Source of the DNA: Dasyornis broadbenti
Lineage: Eukaryota; Chordata; Aves; Passeriformes; Dasyornithidae
Length of the DNA stretch: 64,000 nt
Direction of reading: 5' to 3'
NCBI GenBank assembly: GCA_013397935.1
Contig: VZRN01001124.1
Span: 2,464,917-2,528,916 of the forward strand
The notes below the pieces were generated by a model. The model saw only the letters and a program-made list of their open reading frames with translations, did not search any database and was not told where the DNA came from. Shown piece after piece: positions 27,601-39,400 of this stretch (positions within the stretch are counted from its first letter, which is position 1; each line of letters begins with the position of its first letter). Position numbers and translations under genes: made by a program.

Positions 27601-30600
27601 GTGCAACTATAATACCCTCCCTTTCTCTCCTTTTGCAACTAACTCTCAGTGAGGGGGTGACCTATTTAAGCAGGGAGCTGCCTGCCCTGCCAGCTACCTG
27701 TGTACTGTGGAAACAGTTGAGCTGACTATGGGTCATACCCATTGCTGCTAATAATTCTGCTGCTTAGCAGAAAAATCTACTCCCCTGCTATTAAATGTCT
27801 CTGATGAGAAATGGGACAGAAGGTACAGCACTGTGGGTACAGCTTTTAGAAGTAGCTTGGTTATAGGGGTGAAAGTGTGACTATGGGATGTTGAGATTCT
27901 TTGAAAGCATAATTTTTTTGCTGTATTTGTCTTGTCACATTATCTGAGTCATTCAAAATATATCATCAGAGCTGTAAAGTTTGGGAAGTATTGCCACTTT
28001 CTGGTTGAGGAACTGAAAGGTAACACAATATTTAAAGCTTTGTAGGCACCTAAGTACTACACAAACGTATGGATTAAGTTGCCTAAGTACATCCAAGAAT
28101 TTGACTTAGAGTAAACTGCTCTAGGCTACCACAGAGAGAGTTGCTGGTGCAGCAAGGAACAGAAATTGCGCTTATGCCAGGCCAGTGTCCTAATAACAAG
28201 ACTGGGCTTTTCCTAGAAATAGGGAACTGTATACAGTGTGTCACAACTTGTGAGGAGAGCTCATCCAGTGAATGTCTTCCATCACGTTGCAGTCCTTTGT
28301 ACGCTGCTCTGGTAGATGGGAAAGTCAGTTTGCTGTTGATTCCCCATCCTTTCCTGCAAATATCAGCAGGATTATTTAGTTGTGCTCTTCAGTGATACCG
28401 GTAACTGGCCATTCAAAATGAAACTAAGTCAGCCACATGTGTGAGAGTATGTTACCAAAAGTAGTAACTTGCACTAGCTTCCTATCTCAGCTGGGTTTAA
28501 CCCCAAGGCTCATAGCTATTGCAGAAATATGACCTTTAAGCAACCAAGTTGGTTAAATTGCTGTACAGAGGGAAACTATGTAAACAGGTCACTGGCTTTC
28601 ATATAGTTGCAGCTGTTGGTGTGACTATTGGTGTGGAAAAAAGAATAGCAAGTCTTGTTTTGCTTGGCACAGAAACATGTTTGCATTTTGAAATGGGGTA
28701 TGAAGTTAATGGGACTAAACCGCATGATATAAATAAAAAGTTTGCAGCTGCTGAAATACAGTTCCAGGGTAGGTATTGGTCTTTCCTACACCTCTTTTTC
28801 CTACACAGTGATGGTTTGAAACAACAAACTGCTTTTATTATGGCCTAGCTTCCCTCCAGACTATTGGTTTTAATTCATATTTACATATTGATAATGCTGT
28901 CAATTACGACATGAAATCTGTTTTTAATTAATTATTAACTGCTGTTAATTCCTTCCAGCTAAATATTTGCTATGTTGAGTGTGTTATGGAGATCATAAAA
29001 TGATCCCCAAACTGACCATGGGGCAGAGATTAACATACTGAGAAGAGCAAGGCAAACTTTTCAGCCTGGAAAGTGCTGGGCAGGGCTGGGAAGAAAATTT
29101 CTGCTATTAAGTTGCAGCAGGGCAAGAGAAAGCCATGCAGACATTAAACACTGCAGAAGGAAAGGTGGTTACACCAGAACACCAAATGAAGTTTGACTGT
29201 GTTTAAATATGCTGAGAAATATTATATCATCTGTTAAGCCGGCTCATGTGTGTTGTTGATGTAAAATAGTAACTGGGAGGATATGGAATGCCTTGCAGAG
29301 GATATTAAAGCTGTTGTTTTTTAAAATGGTGTTTGGTTCAAGCACTCCTGCTAGCTTTGCTCCAGCCCACATCCTAAAATCTGTAATAGACTGACTTGTA
29401 GATTTTTGTCATATCAGCAAGGTGTAAAGTGCAGATGTTGAGCAAAAAGAGGGTACAATATAGATCAGAGGTAGGTTTAATTAAGAAATATTCTGTAACA
29501 ACTTTGTTCCCTGCCAAACCTTCTCTAGTTTCTCAGCTGCAAGTGCCAGAAGCACAAGCTACATCCAGCCTGGGCTTTTTCTGTGAACAAATTGCATGGC
29601 AAGTGGGTTTTATGAATATATCCATAGTCATTTGGTGAACTACAGGCCCATTTCTGGCTTCACTCCAAACTTAGTGGTTCCACAGATGAGGTGATGCCCA
29701 TTTCAGAATTTGTGTGAGACTGAGAGGGAAGAAATTAAAGAGTACCATGAATCCTCAGCCTGAATCACTGGGGAGTGTTCTGCCACAGTAGCAATGGGCA
29801 GAATAGACTCTCCTGTCTGTGTTGGCATGATGCTTACACATGCCTTTATCAACTCTTGGATTTTATCTTCTTTGTTTTTTTTTTTTAGGGTCAGGAGTTG
29901 ACTATCCGTCAGATTGCTCTTCTTGGCTTCAGAGACTTGGTCTTGCTAAAAGTAAAATTGGAAGAAATTCTTCCCTTGGTCCGAACAAAGCTTCCAGCTT
30001 CCATTGTCCAGATGCTGTTAATTCTGCAGGTGAGGAGCCTCTGCTCTGCTTCATCTGACTCCACTTGGGTATCTTGACCTCACTGAACTCATACAAACAC
30101 TGGAAGAAAAGTAGGGACGGTAGAGGGTGTGATGAAGGGGATGTGATCTGTGCTTTTTTGGGAGTGGTCAGTGTGAAAATGAGAGCTAAATTTGGGTGTC
30201 CTGAGTTTTCCTAGAAACAAGTAATGATGTTGCCTTGAAAGAGCCTGGTGTTTGTATTTTTCTTGGTACCTCTCCTCCCCATCTAGGAACAGTCTCAGGA
30301 CTTCTGTTCACATAAATGTTCATCTTCTGCCTTCTCTGAAGGCCTCTTTGTGTGCTAGTTCTCTTGATTTCTCAGCTTTGCAAGGGCAGGGCAAGTCTCC
30401 ATCATGGCAGATAGTGGGATTTGAATGAACTGTGGCTTCTGGCTGCTCAACACCACCTCCTTGGCTGGCGGGGATGCTAAGAAATATCTTTTGGCAGCAG
30501 GCAAAACGCTGTACATCTTTCAAAGGCCTTTCCGAAGAGACCCAGAGCATCTGTGATAACTATCCTCTTCATCCAGATCTCAACAGAATACTTTTCAAGC

Positions 30601-33600
30601 ATGCTTAATACAGCTGTTTTTCGTTGGTTTTTTTGTATTGCCCAGCCTGACAGTCCTGAAAAATGCCATATGACATGTTTGGGTTCATAGAATCATCGAA
30701 TGGTTTGGGTGGAAAGGGATCTTAAAGATCACCTAGTTCCAACCCCCCTTCCACTAGACCAGGTTGCTCAGAGCCCTGTCCAGCCTTCCTCTGAACCCTG
30801 TACAGGACTTCTCATTTCACCTTGTTGATTATCATGAGGTTTGCACAGGCCCAGCTCTCAAGCCTGTCAAAGTCCATCTGGGTGGCATCCCTTCCCTTCA
30901 ATGTGCCAACTGCACCACACAGTCTGGTGGCTTTTATTTCTTCTCCAATATGTGATGAGTGTCTGAGAATGAAACTTTCTGAAGCACAATCAAAATTGCA
31001 AAGTGGCTAAGCTAGTAGTTCTGTGTGAGTTCTCACTGTTCTGATGTTCCAGTGACCCAGACTGGAACAGCAGGTGATACTAAAGTGCTATCTCAATATC
31101 CCTGAAATACTATTTTAATGCAAGAATCTTGAGAACAAAGAGGATCTCAAAGCAACACATTCGAGGAAAAGAGCTTATTGAGGCTTTGCAGGAAGTTAAG
31201 TCTGAACGGTTTCTGAAATTACTGTTAAATTGGTTGGTGTTATCTACCATCTTCACAGCTGTAAGCTGAACCACAGAGGGTGCTTTGCCTGCAGTCCTGC
31301 CTAGGAAAAGAGCAATGCTTTGCCCTAGGCGTGTTAAAGCTTTTCTACAAAGAAATGTTTTCTGGTAGAACCGCCCTGGTGTAATTACATGGCTGTAGTA
31401 CACTGTGCACATCCTTCGTGTGAGCACACCTTGTCCCTTCCTGTCACTGGGTTAGAAAAAAGAACTGTCTGCTCAATGTCCATAGGGTGTGACTGTGACT
31501 TGAACAAGGAGATTGACCTGAAAGCCACCCAAATCTCCATCAGCTCCAGAAACTTTCCTGATACAGTTGGGATGTTTCAGTACAGAGAAAATGGACAGAC
31601 CCCAGGCTTTACTCGAAAACCTTTTAAGGGTAACTTAAAAAGGTTGACTTTTTGTGTTTCATTTTTTCAGAGTGTCCATGAGCCTACTGGCCCCACTGAG
31701 GGCTACCTACAGCTGGAAGAACTGGTCAAGCAGGTGGTATCACCATTCTTAGGTTTGTGTGAGGATCACAGCTCCTCTGGTAGCACCTGCTTGCTTGGTA
31801 AGACATGCACATCATAGTAAAGCTATTATTGAGGTACACAGGTTGGGTAATGGGAGGCATTTGTACTGGAAAAGGGAACAGTACATTACTCTGTGAGAGA
31901 CAGAAAACAAAGGCTGAAACACTCTTGAGAAGGTCCTGATTAATGTTTCTGAATGTAGGTTTTTGTGACAGGCTTTTTCTTTTCCATGACCTAGTGACGT
32001 ATTAGTGCCCCATCACTGCACACGCCCCCCAACCCCCACACACCCACAAAGTTTCCCCTCTCTCTGGAGATGGACCGGATTTTAAAACCCCCTGGTTCAT
32101 GTCTGGTGTCCTGCTTTCACTACAGTGAGGGACTGTACCTGGTCCTTTGCTGCCTGCTCTCTCTCCCTGCTTGCTAGCCTGCTTCAGCTGCTGCATCAAC
32201 CAGCCTTTGCAAACAGTTGCATGTTAGTTCTGAGGGATGACAGGGATTTTGCATGGAGTCTTCCTTCCTTCTGAGGATTCTGTTTAAAAAAACCAAAATT
32301 CTGTGTTTAAAGTATGGATAAACATGTCTAGGTGAGAGAACAGGCACCTCACTTCAGGAAGAGTGTGCTTATTCTAGGCACTTTTTTACACATGATCCAA
32401 GGAGCTCTGCTTACACATGTGGCCAGCCAGAAGAGATTGGCCAGCTAATGGGCAAAGTGTTACTGATTTGATAGTCAAGGAGATTGACATAGAACAAGTG
32501 AAGAAAGCTCCAGTCTCCCTCTGTTTTTATAAGCTTTAGCCTTTGCTTCAGTGCAAAACCGTAGCAAGAGACCCACAATCTGCCTTGTACTACACTTTTG
32601 CGGCATTTGGGAAAAGATGATCTTGTGGTAGAAAAACTTATCAGGACTCAGACAATCTGTGCCTGTAATAAACTCTTGACATTGCTTTAGGAAAACTGTG
32701 GCTCAGGATTTTTGTTCCTGTAGTTGCTGGGCAATCAGATATCTTTTATGCAAGTAAACATGGTTGTATAGTTCAGCATAACAGGATTTGCAGTTCAAGA
32801 TTTGCAGACCTGATCCTCAGGCTCAATCTAGACCAAAATCCCTTGTAAAAGTTGAACTTTGACAAATTTGATTGCTTTGCTTTTTATTGATATCTGTATG
32901 CTGCTGGGATCATTTGAAAGGTAGCTGCCTGACTTGTACTGAAGTTTCTAGCTATCCTGGATTTCTGCCAGCTGAACAAGGCTTTTGTGCCATTTGGAAA
33001 AAAAAAAAAATCACACAAACTGACCTTATAAACTTTATATGCCTTAAAATCATTGAATTTACTTTGATTTTAGCTGTGTTTTATTTGTTTGTATTTCCAA
33101 GGTAGCCTTTTGCCCCTGCTCCACCCTGTGCTCAGCATGAGGAAAGAAGGAACTTGTATTTGCAGTATAAGACATAAAGAGCAAAACAGCACTTTTCTGC
33201 AAATAATCTTGGTGTCTTCAAAATGCTGTTGTGGAGGTGGTTTCTTTGCCTTAACTTCCACATCTAATCAGACTTCTTTCTCTTCCTCTCTCCCTGTTTC
33301 TGTCACCTATTTACTTTCTCAGAACCAGTTTCTTCTCTCACTCGGCAGCCTGTAATGATGATGAAGCCCAGTAGGTTCCCTGTAGTAGCTTTCTGGAAGT
33401 GCTTTGTTGGGCTTTGGGTATGCTTGCATTCTCCACAGCTGCTCTGGAGGCCAAACTGCTCTCTGGACTGGAGCCTTAAGGATAAATAAATGTTGAGAAG
33501 TGTGACTTAAGGTGTCTGATCCAGCTGTGAGTACACATAATGCTTCAGCCTGCACGGCTGCTGTATCTTAAGTTGATTTAAAGTAAGAGAGGAGTTGCAG

Positions 33601-35807
33601 CAGGGATAGATGTGAAAGAGTACAGGACTACAGAGGGGAATTGTAGATGGCAACATTCCCACCTGCTCTCATTTAGCACCCTTCTTGCTTTGCCTGTGTA
33701 AATTAGCCATAACCTGCATTGTAAGGATGGAGTATGCTGAAGGGATCCATCTGGCTAAGGAACAGAGTTTATATTGGGGATAGGAGAGAAGATAAAACAA
33801 CTACACATCATTGCTGATCTGAATTTACTTGCAAAAAAATCCCAGAAAAACTCCTCCCAGTTTATATTCCTGGTCATAAGACACCAAAAGAGAAATAAAA
33901 TTTCTACTAAAACTGCACAGGACAACTCCCTTAAGAGACTGTCTTTTTGTGGCCAAGAAAGTAAAGGGGGAAAAGTAAAGCAATAAATGCATGTTCAGAG
34001 CTTAGCCTAATTTCACCTAGTTTTCTTCTCAAAAGAGTCAGATCCCAATGCCCTTTAACACTACACTTTGCTGTCGTTTGAGCTGCAGCTGAAATGTAAA
34101 GAGTGTATTTGCTGTAACCAGCCTCAAAAATGGTTTTAGCATACTCTTAAGCATGAAATGAACCATTTTGAATTGATGTATTGCTGTCAGTACAGGGTGA
34201 ATTGTTGGCTGCTGAACCATTCCTCCCTGCAACAAGATAGGGTTTATTTTTTGCTTTTCTTCCTGATGCAAGCTTCCCAAACTCTTATAACCTTTGGTGA
34301 TGAGTGCTTTGCTTTGCATTTTGTTACTCTTATGCCCTGCAGTCTTTTACATGGTTTAAATGCTTCTGGCTTTATGAAATGAGACCCTGCACTTCAGTGA
34401 AGTTTGTGAGAAACGAAGAGACACATAGGCAATAGCTCTATCAGCTGCTGCGGGGACAGAGCCACAGGAGGTGTCCAATATCACATGGCAAAGGTTGTTG
34501 GGGGTGGCAGCCAGGAGGTGAACAGTGATAGTGTCTGATTCAACCTGCTGCGGGGTGAATTACAATGAGCCAAGGACCAAACTCTGACCCTTGCCTTTCT
34601 TCAAACTTTCAGGGTCAGAATTGAAATGCACCTCATGATACTGGGCTGGGGACTGTGCCTTGGCGTTCGCTTTAGACCAGGCATTTTTCCCCTTAATGTT
34701 TTTGTTGAGCAGATCGTACAGCCCACAGCCATCGGTTCTGTGGCACTGCCTTTCGCCTTCAGCATGAGTACTGCCTTTCCCTCATGTCCCTTTTCCCCAG
34801 GTGGTTGTGGACTGTTCCTGTGCACTGTTGGGTGTTTTCTGTGTCTAGCCTCCAAACCACACGTGTTGCAAAGTGGATGAAATGTTCTTTTCATGGTGTG
34901 ATCTTTAAAACATACAGTGGGATAATGCCAACAGAGTGACCTTTTCCTAGGCAGAGGGAGAGATAGTGCAATGTAAGCATCAGGAAATTCACATTGACAA
35001 CAGCTGATGGCATCTCCTGAGAGAATTTTTTCAGAGAAAGGGATGGCAATTCAAGTCCCCACTGAATGTTTTTCTTGGAGACTGGTGCCACTTTAGTGTA
35101 ACTCATTTTAGTGAACCTGCACGTGAGAGTAACTACTTGGTCTTCACCCCCTGGTAAAAGAGAAGACCACCAGGATGCTGAAGAGAGTCCCTGGGCTGCA
35201 CTTATGACTTTTTGGCTAACTTTGCTCACAGGCAGCAGCACCATTGCCTTATAGCAGGATGGGAGGTCTCTCCTCAGCGGGGCAGAGGCAAATCTCCTTT
35301 CCCAACCTCCAGAAGTATGAACTAGTGAGCTCCTGACTGTTTTCCTGTGGTAATGAGGTGGGACACTCTGCAGCTGCACACTGAAGCCTCTCTGTTCCCT
35401 GAGGCCAGCCTAGCAGTGTGGGCAATGCTTTATTTGTATGCTGTTGACCGTTCCTGCTTCCTTTTTCTCTTCCAGAGAGACGGTACTCCAAATCCCGTCC
35501 TAAGGCCCTTACCCCACTGACAGAGCAGGAGGGCGAGGCTTACCTGGAGAAATGTGGAAGCATCCGTCGCCACACTGTTGCCAACGCTCACTCGGATATC
35601 CAGCTCCTGGCCATGGCCTCCATGATGCACACAGGAATGGTCATTGAGGAATCAGACAGTTCTGAGAAATGCCTCTTGCTGCAGCCCAGCTGCTTCAGCC
35701 ACAGGCAGTGCTCCAGTGAGCCCAGCATTGCCGATGGCCCGGAGGGAGTTGTGGCAGCAGCCAGCAGGCAGGACCCTGCCGAGCTGAACTGCACGTCTGT
35801 CAGCTAG
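9444..35807 (+). CDS. PRR5L: PRR5L (Protor-2), mTORC2 subunit, complete spliced coding region
   Basis: The coding region joins exons 9444-9613, 10950-11030, 14478-14526, 23519-23576, 26517-26608, 29889-30029, 31671-31797 and 35476-35807. Together they give 1050 nt, or 349 codons plus TAG, and every junction has AG/GT borders and keeps frame. The protein resembles human PRR5L throughout: an N-terminal FHKMGSFRRPRPRFMSSP block, the HbrB-like core (about residues 55-225, including ELGSFITDYFQNQLL and TLPTLQAIFYPVQG), and a C-terminal tail with LTPLTEQEGEAYLEKCGS and RRHTVANAHSDIQLLAMA. The family is known as a subunit of mTOR complex 2 that binds Rictor; PRR5L has also been linked to PKC-delta turnover and to ZFP36-dependent mRNA decay. 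Human PRR5L is 368 residues, so this copy is 19 shorter, all apparently lost in the last exon. An in-frame TGA at 9414-9416 limits the start to 9444 or the next ATG at 9495. Identity is very likely; isoforms cannot be judged from sequence. Confidence 0.95.
9614..14477 (+). other. PRR5L introns 1 and 2
   Basis: Intron 9614-10949 and intron 11031-14477, interrupted only by coding exon 2. I see no repeat family, RNA gene or conserved open frame, apart from a T-rich run near 13062-13080. Confidence 0.75.
10950..11030 (+). CDS. PRR5L: PRR5L coding exon 2
   Basis: Acceptor GTTTTTCAG ends at 10949. Donor after 11030 is CAG|GTAGAT, which departs from the GTRAGT consensus. The exon is 81 nt and encodes residues 57-84, the start of the HbrB-like core (VQTAVINVFKGGGLQNNELY). 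Entry is in phase 2, as is exit. Confidence 0.93.
14478..14526 (+). CDS. PRR5L: PRR5L coding exon 3 (49 nt)
   Basis: Acceptor TCTACAG ends at 14477 and donor CAG|GTATTG follows 14526. At 49 nt this is a very small exon. It encodes RLLKSELGSFITDYFQ, one of the most conserved strings shared by PRR5 and PRR5L. It ends in phase 0. Skipping it would shift the frame. Confidence 0.93.
14654..14666. other. Assembly gap (13 N) after a poly-T run
   Basis: Thirteen N directly follow about 14 T. The gap lies in PRR5L intron 3, about 130 bp after exon 3, so coding sequence is not affected. The real length is unknown. Confidence 0.99.
16991..17029. repeat. Bulged hairpin in PRR5L intron 3
   Basis: TAACCCAGCAGGGCA (16991-17005) pairs with TGCCC and TGCTGGGTTA in 17011-17029, leaving a bulge of four bases and a 5-nt loop (CCATT). 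Fifteen pairs in total. It is shorter than a usual microRNA precursor. Confidence 0.7.
18346..18369. repeat. 24-nt hairpin in PRR5L intron 3
   Basis: TGCAAATCAC, loop TTGT, then GTGATTTGCA. Ten perfect pairs. The arms contain TTGCAAAT, one base from the octamer motif, in both orientations. Confidence 0.7.
23519..23576 (+). CDS. PRR5L: PRR5L coding exon 4
   Basis: Acceptor CTTGGCAG ends at 23518 after a pyrimidine-rich tract and donor GTAAGT follows 23576. The 58 nt encode NQLLAKGLLFVEEKVKLCE and the first base of a glycine codon. Confidence 0.93.
26013..26034. repeat. 11-bp tandem duplication
   Basis: GGTACCTGACT occurs twice in tandem with no mismatch, in PRR5L intron 4. Confidence 0.8.
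26517..26608 (+). CDS. PRR5L: PRR5L coding exon 5
   Basis: Acceptor TTTTCATAG ends at 26516 and donor CAG|GTAATC follows 26608. The 92 nt encode residues 120-150 of the core, ending in the family signature TLPTLQAIFYPVQ. Confidence 0.94.
29889..30029 (+). CDS. PRR5L: PRR5L coding exon 6
   Basis: The acceptor is a nearly uninterrupted T tract followed by AG at 29887-29888; donor CAG|GTGAGG follows 30029. The 141 nt encode residues 151-197, including GFRDLVLLKVKLEEILPLV and IVQMLLILQ, predicted helical core of the HbrB-like domain. Both junctions are phase 0, so this exon could be skipped without a frameshift. Confidence 0.94.
30685..30933 (-). repeat. CR1 fragment with internal deletion
   Basis: On the + strand it opens TCATAGAATCATCGAATGG, the reverse complement of the CR1 3' terminus, and continues through GACCAGGTTGCTCAGAGCCC. 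Near 30800 it jumps to ORF2 sequence (ATCATGAGGTTTGCACAGGC, GGTGGCATCCCTTCCCTTCA) that in a full element lies several hundred bases further in. It lies in PRR5L intron 6. Confidence 0.85.
31671..31797 (+). CDS. PRR5L: PRR5L coding exon 7
   Basis: Acceptor TTTTTTCAG ends at 31670 and donor GTAAGA follows 31797. The 127 nt encode residues 198-239 and one base of codon 240, with SVHEPTGPTEGYLQLEELVK and QVVSPFLG, which close the conserved core. Confidence 0.94.
35476..35807 (+). CDS. PRR5L: PRR5L last coding exon
   Basis: Acceptor CTTTTTCTCTTCCAG ends at 35475; the stop TAG is 35805-35807. The exon encodes residues 240-349. It starts ERRYSKSRPK and then runs directly into ALTPLTEQEGEAYLEKCG. 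In the human protein, as I recall it, about 19 further residues separate these two blocks. The tail keeps the CLLLQPS, RQCSSEPSI and ELNCTSVS motifs seen at the human C terminus. Confidence 0.93.
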
Positions 35808-36425
35808 GACGAGTCTGGCTGAGGAGTAGAGAACTGGATGCACTAAGCTGGACAAAGTGTTGTGTCATCCCTGCTGGGGAAAATAGAGAAACATAGGAAT
35901 CTTGCTCATTTAATTGAAATGGCCTCGAGGGTTTTTAGGGCTGAGAGTGCTCTCTAGATACGTTCTTTTACCAGTCTGGGATCATTGTTGATGGAGGTAC
36001 CAGGCTGTTCCCAAATGACCACTGAAGGCTGCAAAGGTTTTGCTGTTGAACAGCACAGTCTGCCTTCTGTGAGCTTTCTCCCTCTACTAGTATAAATCTT
36101 TCGTCATCAGGTTTCCTTCTTTTTCTTTGGTATGATACAAATTGAGTTCTTTCTGCTTTGCTCCATCTTTCCAAGCTGTGCTTCTTCTTTGCTCTTTGTT
36201 TCTGCAGTGGAGACCTCTGTGCTCAATGTTCTCTTTGCTTCTGGTGCTAGCGTGGTGAATGCTGAGCACTGCATTTCTCTTTTAAAGTTGAACTCAGGGA
36301 TGAAATCATTTGCATCCTGCAGAAAGATCTGCTGAGGTGGCTTGTAAGAGAAGGAGATCCTTCACTTTGCCTCCCATGGGCATGGATGAAAAGTCCAAAT
36401 CAGAATAAATCAGACTTACTGTTTT
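35808..36425 (+). other. PRR5L: Probable PRR5L 3' UTR
   Basis: The first AATAAA after the stop is at 36404-36409, which would place cleavage near 36425. A second AATAAA is at 37232-37237, so a longer form is possible. Transcript data would be needed to choose. No open frame worth calling is present. Confidence 0.5.
36404..36409 (+). terminator. Candidate PRR5L polyadenylation signal
   Basis: Canonical AATAAA, the first one on the + strand after the PRR5L stop codon, about 600 bases downstream of it. An alternative copy is at 37232-37237. Confidence 0.45.
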
Positions 36426-39400
36426 CCCAGACCTGAAGAGAACTGAGTATACGTGAAGTCTGAGCTGAGTACTTCATATGTACTTTATTTAGTTCGAGTA
36501 ATATCTTGGGGATTCTGGTATAAACTGGGTGCAAAGGAGGGCTGGGATGTGTTAACTGGGTGCAAAATATAATACTGAGCATCCTGGCATTTGGCATCAA
36601 TTTGCTCTCAAAATTTCTGTGGTGATAGGGCTATGATGAAAAAGAAAATCAAATGGGAATCAAATACTGCACTGGACTGGGAGGTATAAAGGTGCTTCTC
36701 AGCACTGGGCCATCGTGACTCCAGACTAGGAGGTGATGATCAGGATTTCATCTTTGGGTTACCCTGGTACTTTTAGCACTTGCAGATTTTGTGAGACCGA
36801 AGATAATCAGTGGGGTGTGGAAAGGAGTTGTGTCTCAGTGTATTCATGAAGTACTCCTGACCTCCAGTGGTATCTAACTCAGTGCAGTATTGCTTTTAAG
36901 ATAAAGTGAGGGCTCTTTGCAGTCTTTGGTTTTGTTTTTAGTCTGAAGATTAGGAGTGGGTCCAGTTTGCATGTGTGTGTGTCAGGCACTGCAGTCTGCA
37001 GTGTCTGCTTTGTAGCATCACTTGGTACTCCAGTGCTGCTTCTGTGGGAACAGATCCAATCTGTTAGAGCTGTCCCCTGGGATACTCTGTTGATGTCTTG
37101 CTAAGCAGATTTGCAAGTGTAATTATAGGCTTAGAGGTGAACTGAAATGCTGTCTTAAGTGTCAAATCCCATTAAAAATATGGACACAACACAACTACCA
37201 CTTGAATCTACTCACAGTGGTAATGACTGTAAATAAATGTGCCTTGACAAAGAAACAGAAGGTTAGGATGAGTCTTCAGGATGTTTTTTTGGATGCTATG
37301 ACATTAACTGCAGAATTTGCCCTGCTTCTGTTGGGCATTAAACATCATCTGCTCCACTGGATGCCCTGAAAGTACAGCTCTGACCTGCCAGGATTTGGCA
37401 TTAGTAGCACATGCAGAAAAAGAAAGCAGATTATTATTTGGCAGCAAAGCATCAGAAATACCAGCTATGAGCATGAGGCACACTGCCTTGATTATCCAGA
37501 GTGTTGCTTTGTCTACGGTCATTTGCAAATGTTGAGATACTTGGAAGAGCCTCTTTTTCCCTGCTGTCACATCAGCTCTTGGCCTTTGGGGAAAGGCCGA
37601 GTGTTTGGATCACCCGTTGTGCATTCCCTGTTGAGAAACAAAGATCTGGTTGTGCTGGCTGCCTCCTCCTCCTCAGAGTATCCACAGTTCAGCAGAGGCC
37701 GGCCAGGAAGATGTGCCTTTAAGCAGCGTTCTCTTCAGATGGATTATAGGATAAATTGCTCTCTTATTCATAAATTGGACTGACCAGGCCAACTTACTGT
37801 CATCTGCCCCAGGGCAGCCATGGGTTGTGGTGGCTTTAGAATGTCTGTGGTGGCAGCCAAGCTCAGCAGGCCATGCTGGTCTCACTTTGGCACAGTCCCT
37901 CCAGCATGGGGCAGAGGATGGTGTCCTGCTCACAGTAAATTTCTTTGGCCCCTTGCTGTGATTTAAAGCCTTCTCTTTGGGTGTGTGGGGAGGTGATCAC
38001 CATGCAGCATTTCAGTTCACTCTTATGAATGCTTTTCTTCTTTCTGTTTCTCCTGTAACCCATTTACCTTCTGTAAATACACAAACCATTTGGATTAGAG
38101 AGCAGCACCCTCTTTTATGATGAAAATTAGAATGATTTATTTATTTCCTGACATTCTTGGATCATCTCTAGGGCTAAGAGGAGTTAGTCCTGGTTTTAAC
38201 TTGAATTTCTTTGGTTTTATACATATGTATGATTTTAATTATTTTGGTTTTGTATCTGTTACTTTGCAAAAATTTGCACCAAGCCCTCTGAATCATGCAC
38301 TTCCCCCATTGTTTTGTTTTTAAGGAGAATTAAAGCTGGTGGATTTACTTTGTAAACTGAAGTAAACAAATTTGCTCTGTAAACCACACTGAGTGTATGG
38401 TTGTGACCACCACATTTACAACCATGTGAATTTGCTCAAGCCTCTGCAAGTGCAATTCTTTTACAGACGGGGTGAACCTGAAGATGGCTGGAAATGTGCC
38501 ATGGTGGCTGTGTGAGGCTGACACAGAAGGGCCCTGGGAGCAGCTCTGAGTGGCAGTGCTGAGAGGCTGCTCTCCACTGGGGAAGCTTCCAGTCCCTTGG
38601 AAGCAAAGACTCTGTCCCCATGCCAGAGCTGTGGCATGAGAAACACTTGCATTTTGAATACCAGGGTTGGGTTTGGGGTTGCATTTTTTTATACAGGCGT
38701 CTAGTTTGGGGTTGCACTTTGTTGATGACCGTGTCACACAGCTGTGACAGGGCCACAGGCCAGGTCTTGTCTATCCTCATGGTCACCAACCTGAGAAAAC
38801 CTCCTGGAGGAGCTGTCAGAATGTGAAGAAGGAATGTCTCTCACCACCTCCTAAAGTCGATTATCGTCTACCTCAATAATGACCTAGACTGAGTCACTTC
38901 TCATCACACCGAACCTGTCTTCTCTTTTTACTGTCTCCTTCTTAAGGTAAGTGATTTATTCTCTGTGTCCATACAATTCTGTCATAAACTTATTGAGGGG
39001 GCCTCAGCAGAGAGCTGTTCCTATTACAACTGGTCTTTTTCCTGATACTCCCCATAGCCAAGCACATGTTTTATTGCCAGAAAGCAGAGCTGCTGCTGGC
39101 TCTAGCCAGGGGGGCAGCAACTTGGTTTATTTTTATTTATTCTTTTTCAGTCAGAAGACTTGCAGTAGATCTTGGTCCTGGCATTGATGGCAGCAGGGTG
39201 AACACTATAGGGTTTGGATTGCTCTTTTCTTTTTAGGTCCAAATGGCAATGGGTTCACCTGGAAGGAATGGCCTTTTGGCACTTGCCACTGAGTCAGCAG
39301 ACAGAAAATGTTTGGCTCTTACAGGCAGCCTGTGTGTCCCAGAGAGGAGAAACTGCAGGTCTAATGAAAGACAAATTGTGGTATTTATGGTGTACTTACT

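Larger units (their letters stand above)
23577..35475 (+). other. PRR5L introns 4-7
   Basis: Introns 23577-26516, 26609-29888, 30030-31670 and 31798-35475. Named contents are the 11-bp duplication at 26013 and the rearranged CR1 at 30685-30933. Nothing else is supported. Confidence 0.75.

Noticed and set aside
31389..31817. 142-residue open frame on the + strand
   Set aside because: Only 31671-31797 is PRR5L exon 7. The rest is intron that happens to be open in the same frame.
34891..35379. 162-residue open frame on the - strand
   Set aside because: It lies in PRR5L intron 7, opposite the gene, and shows no recognisable domain. The length is within chance for GC-balanced intron sequence.
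36481..36567. Repeated AACTGGGTGCAAA near 36525 and 36557
   Set aside because: A 13-bp direct repeat at short distance with no further structure is weak evidence of anything functional.
38345..38737. 130-residue open frame on the - strand with repeated CNPK-type units
   Set aside because: The repetition comes from a short imperfect DNA duplication near 38665-38720. There is no other coding evidence.
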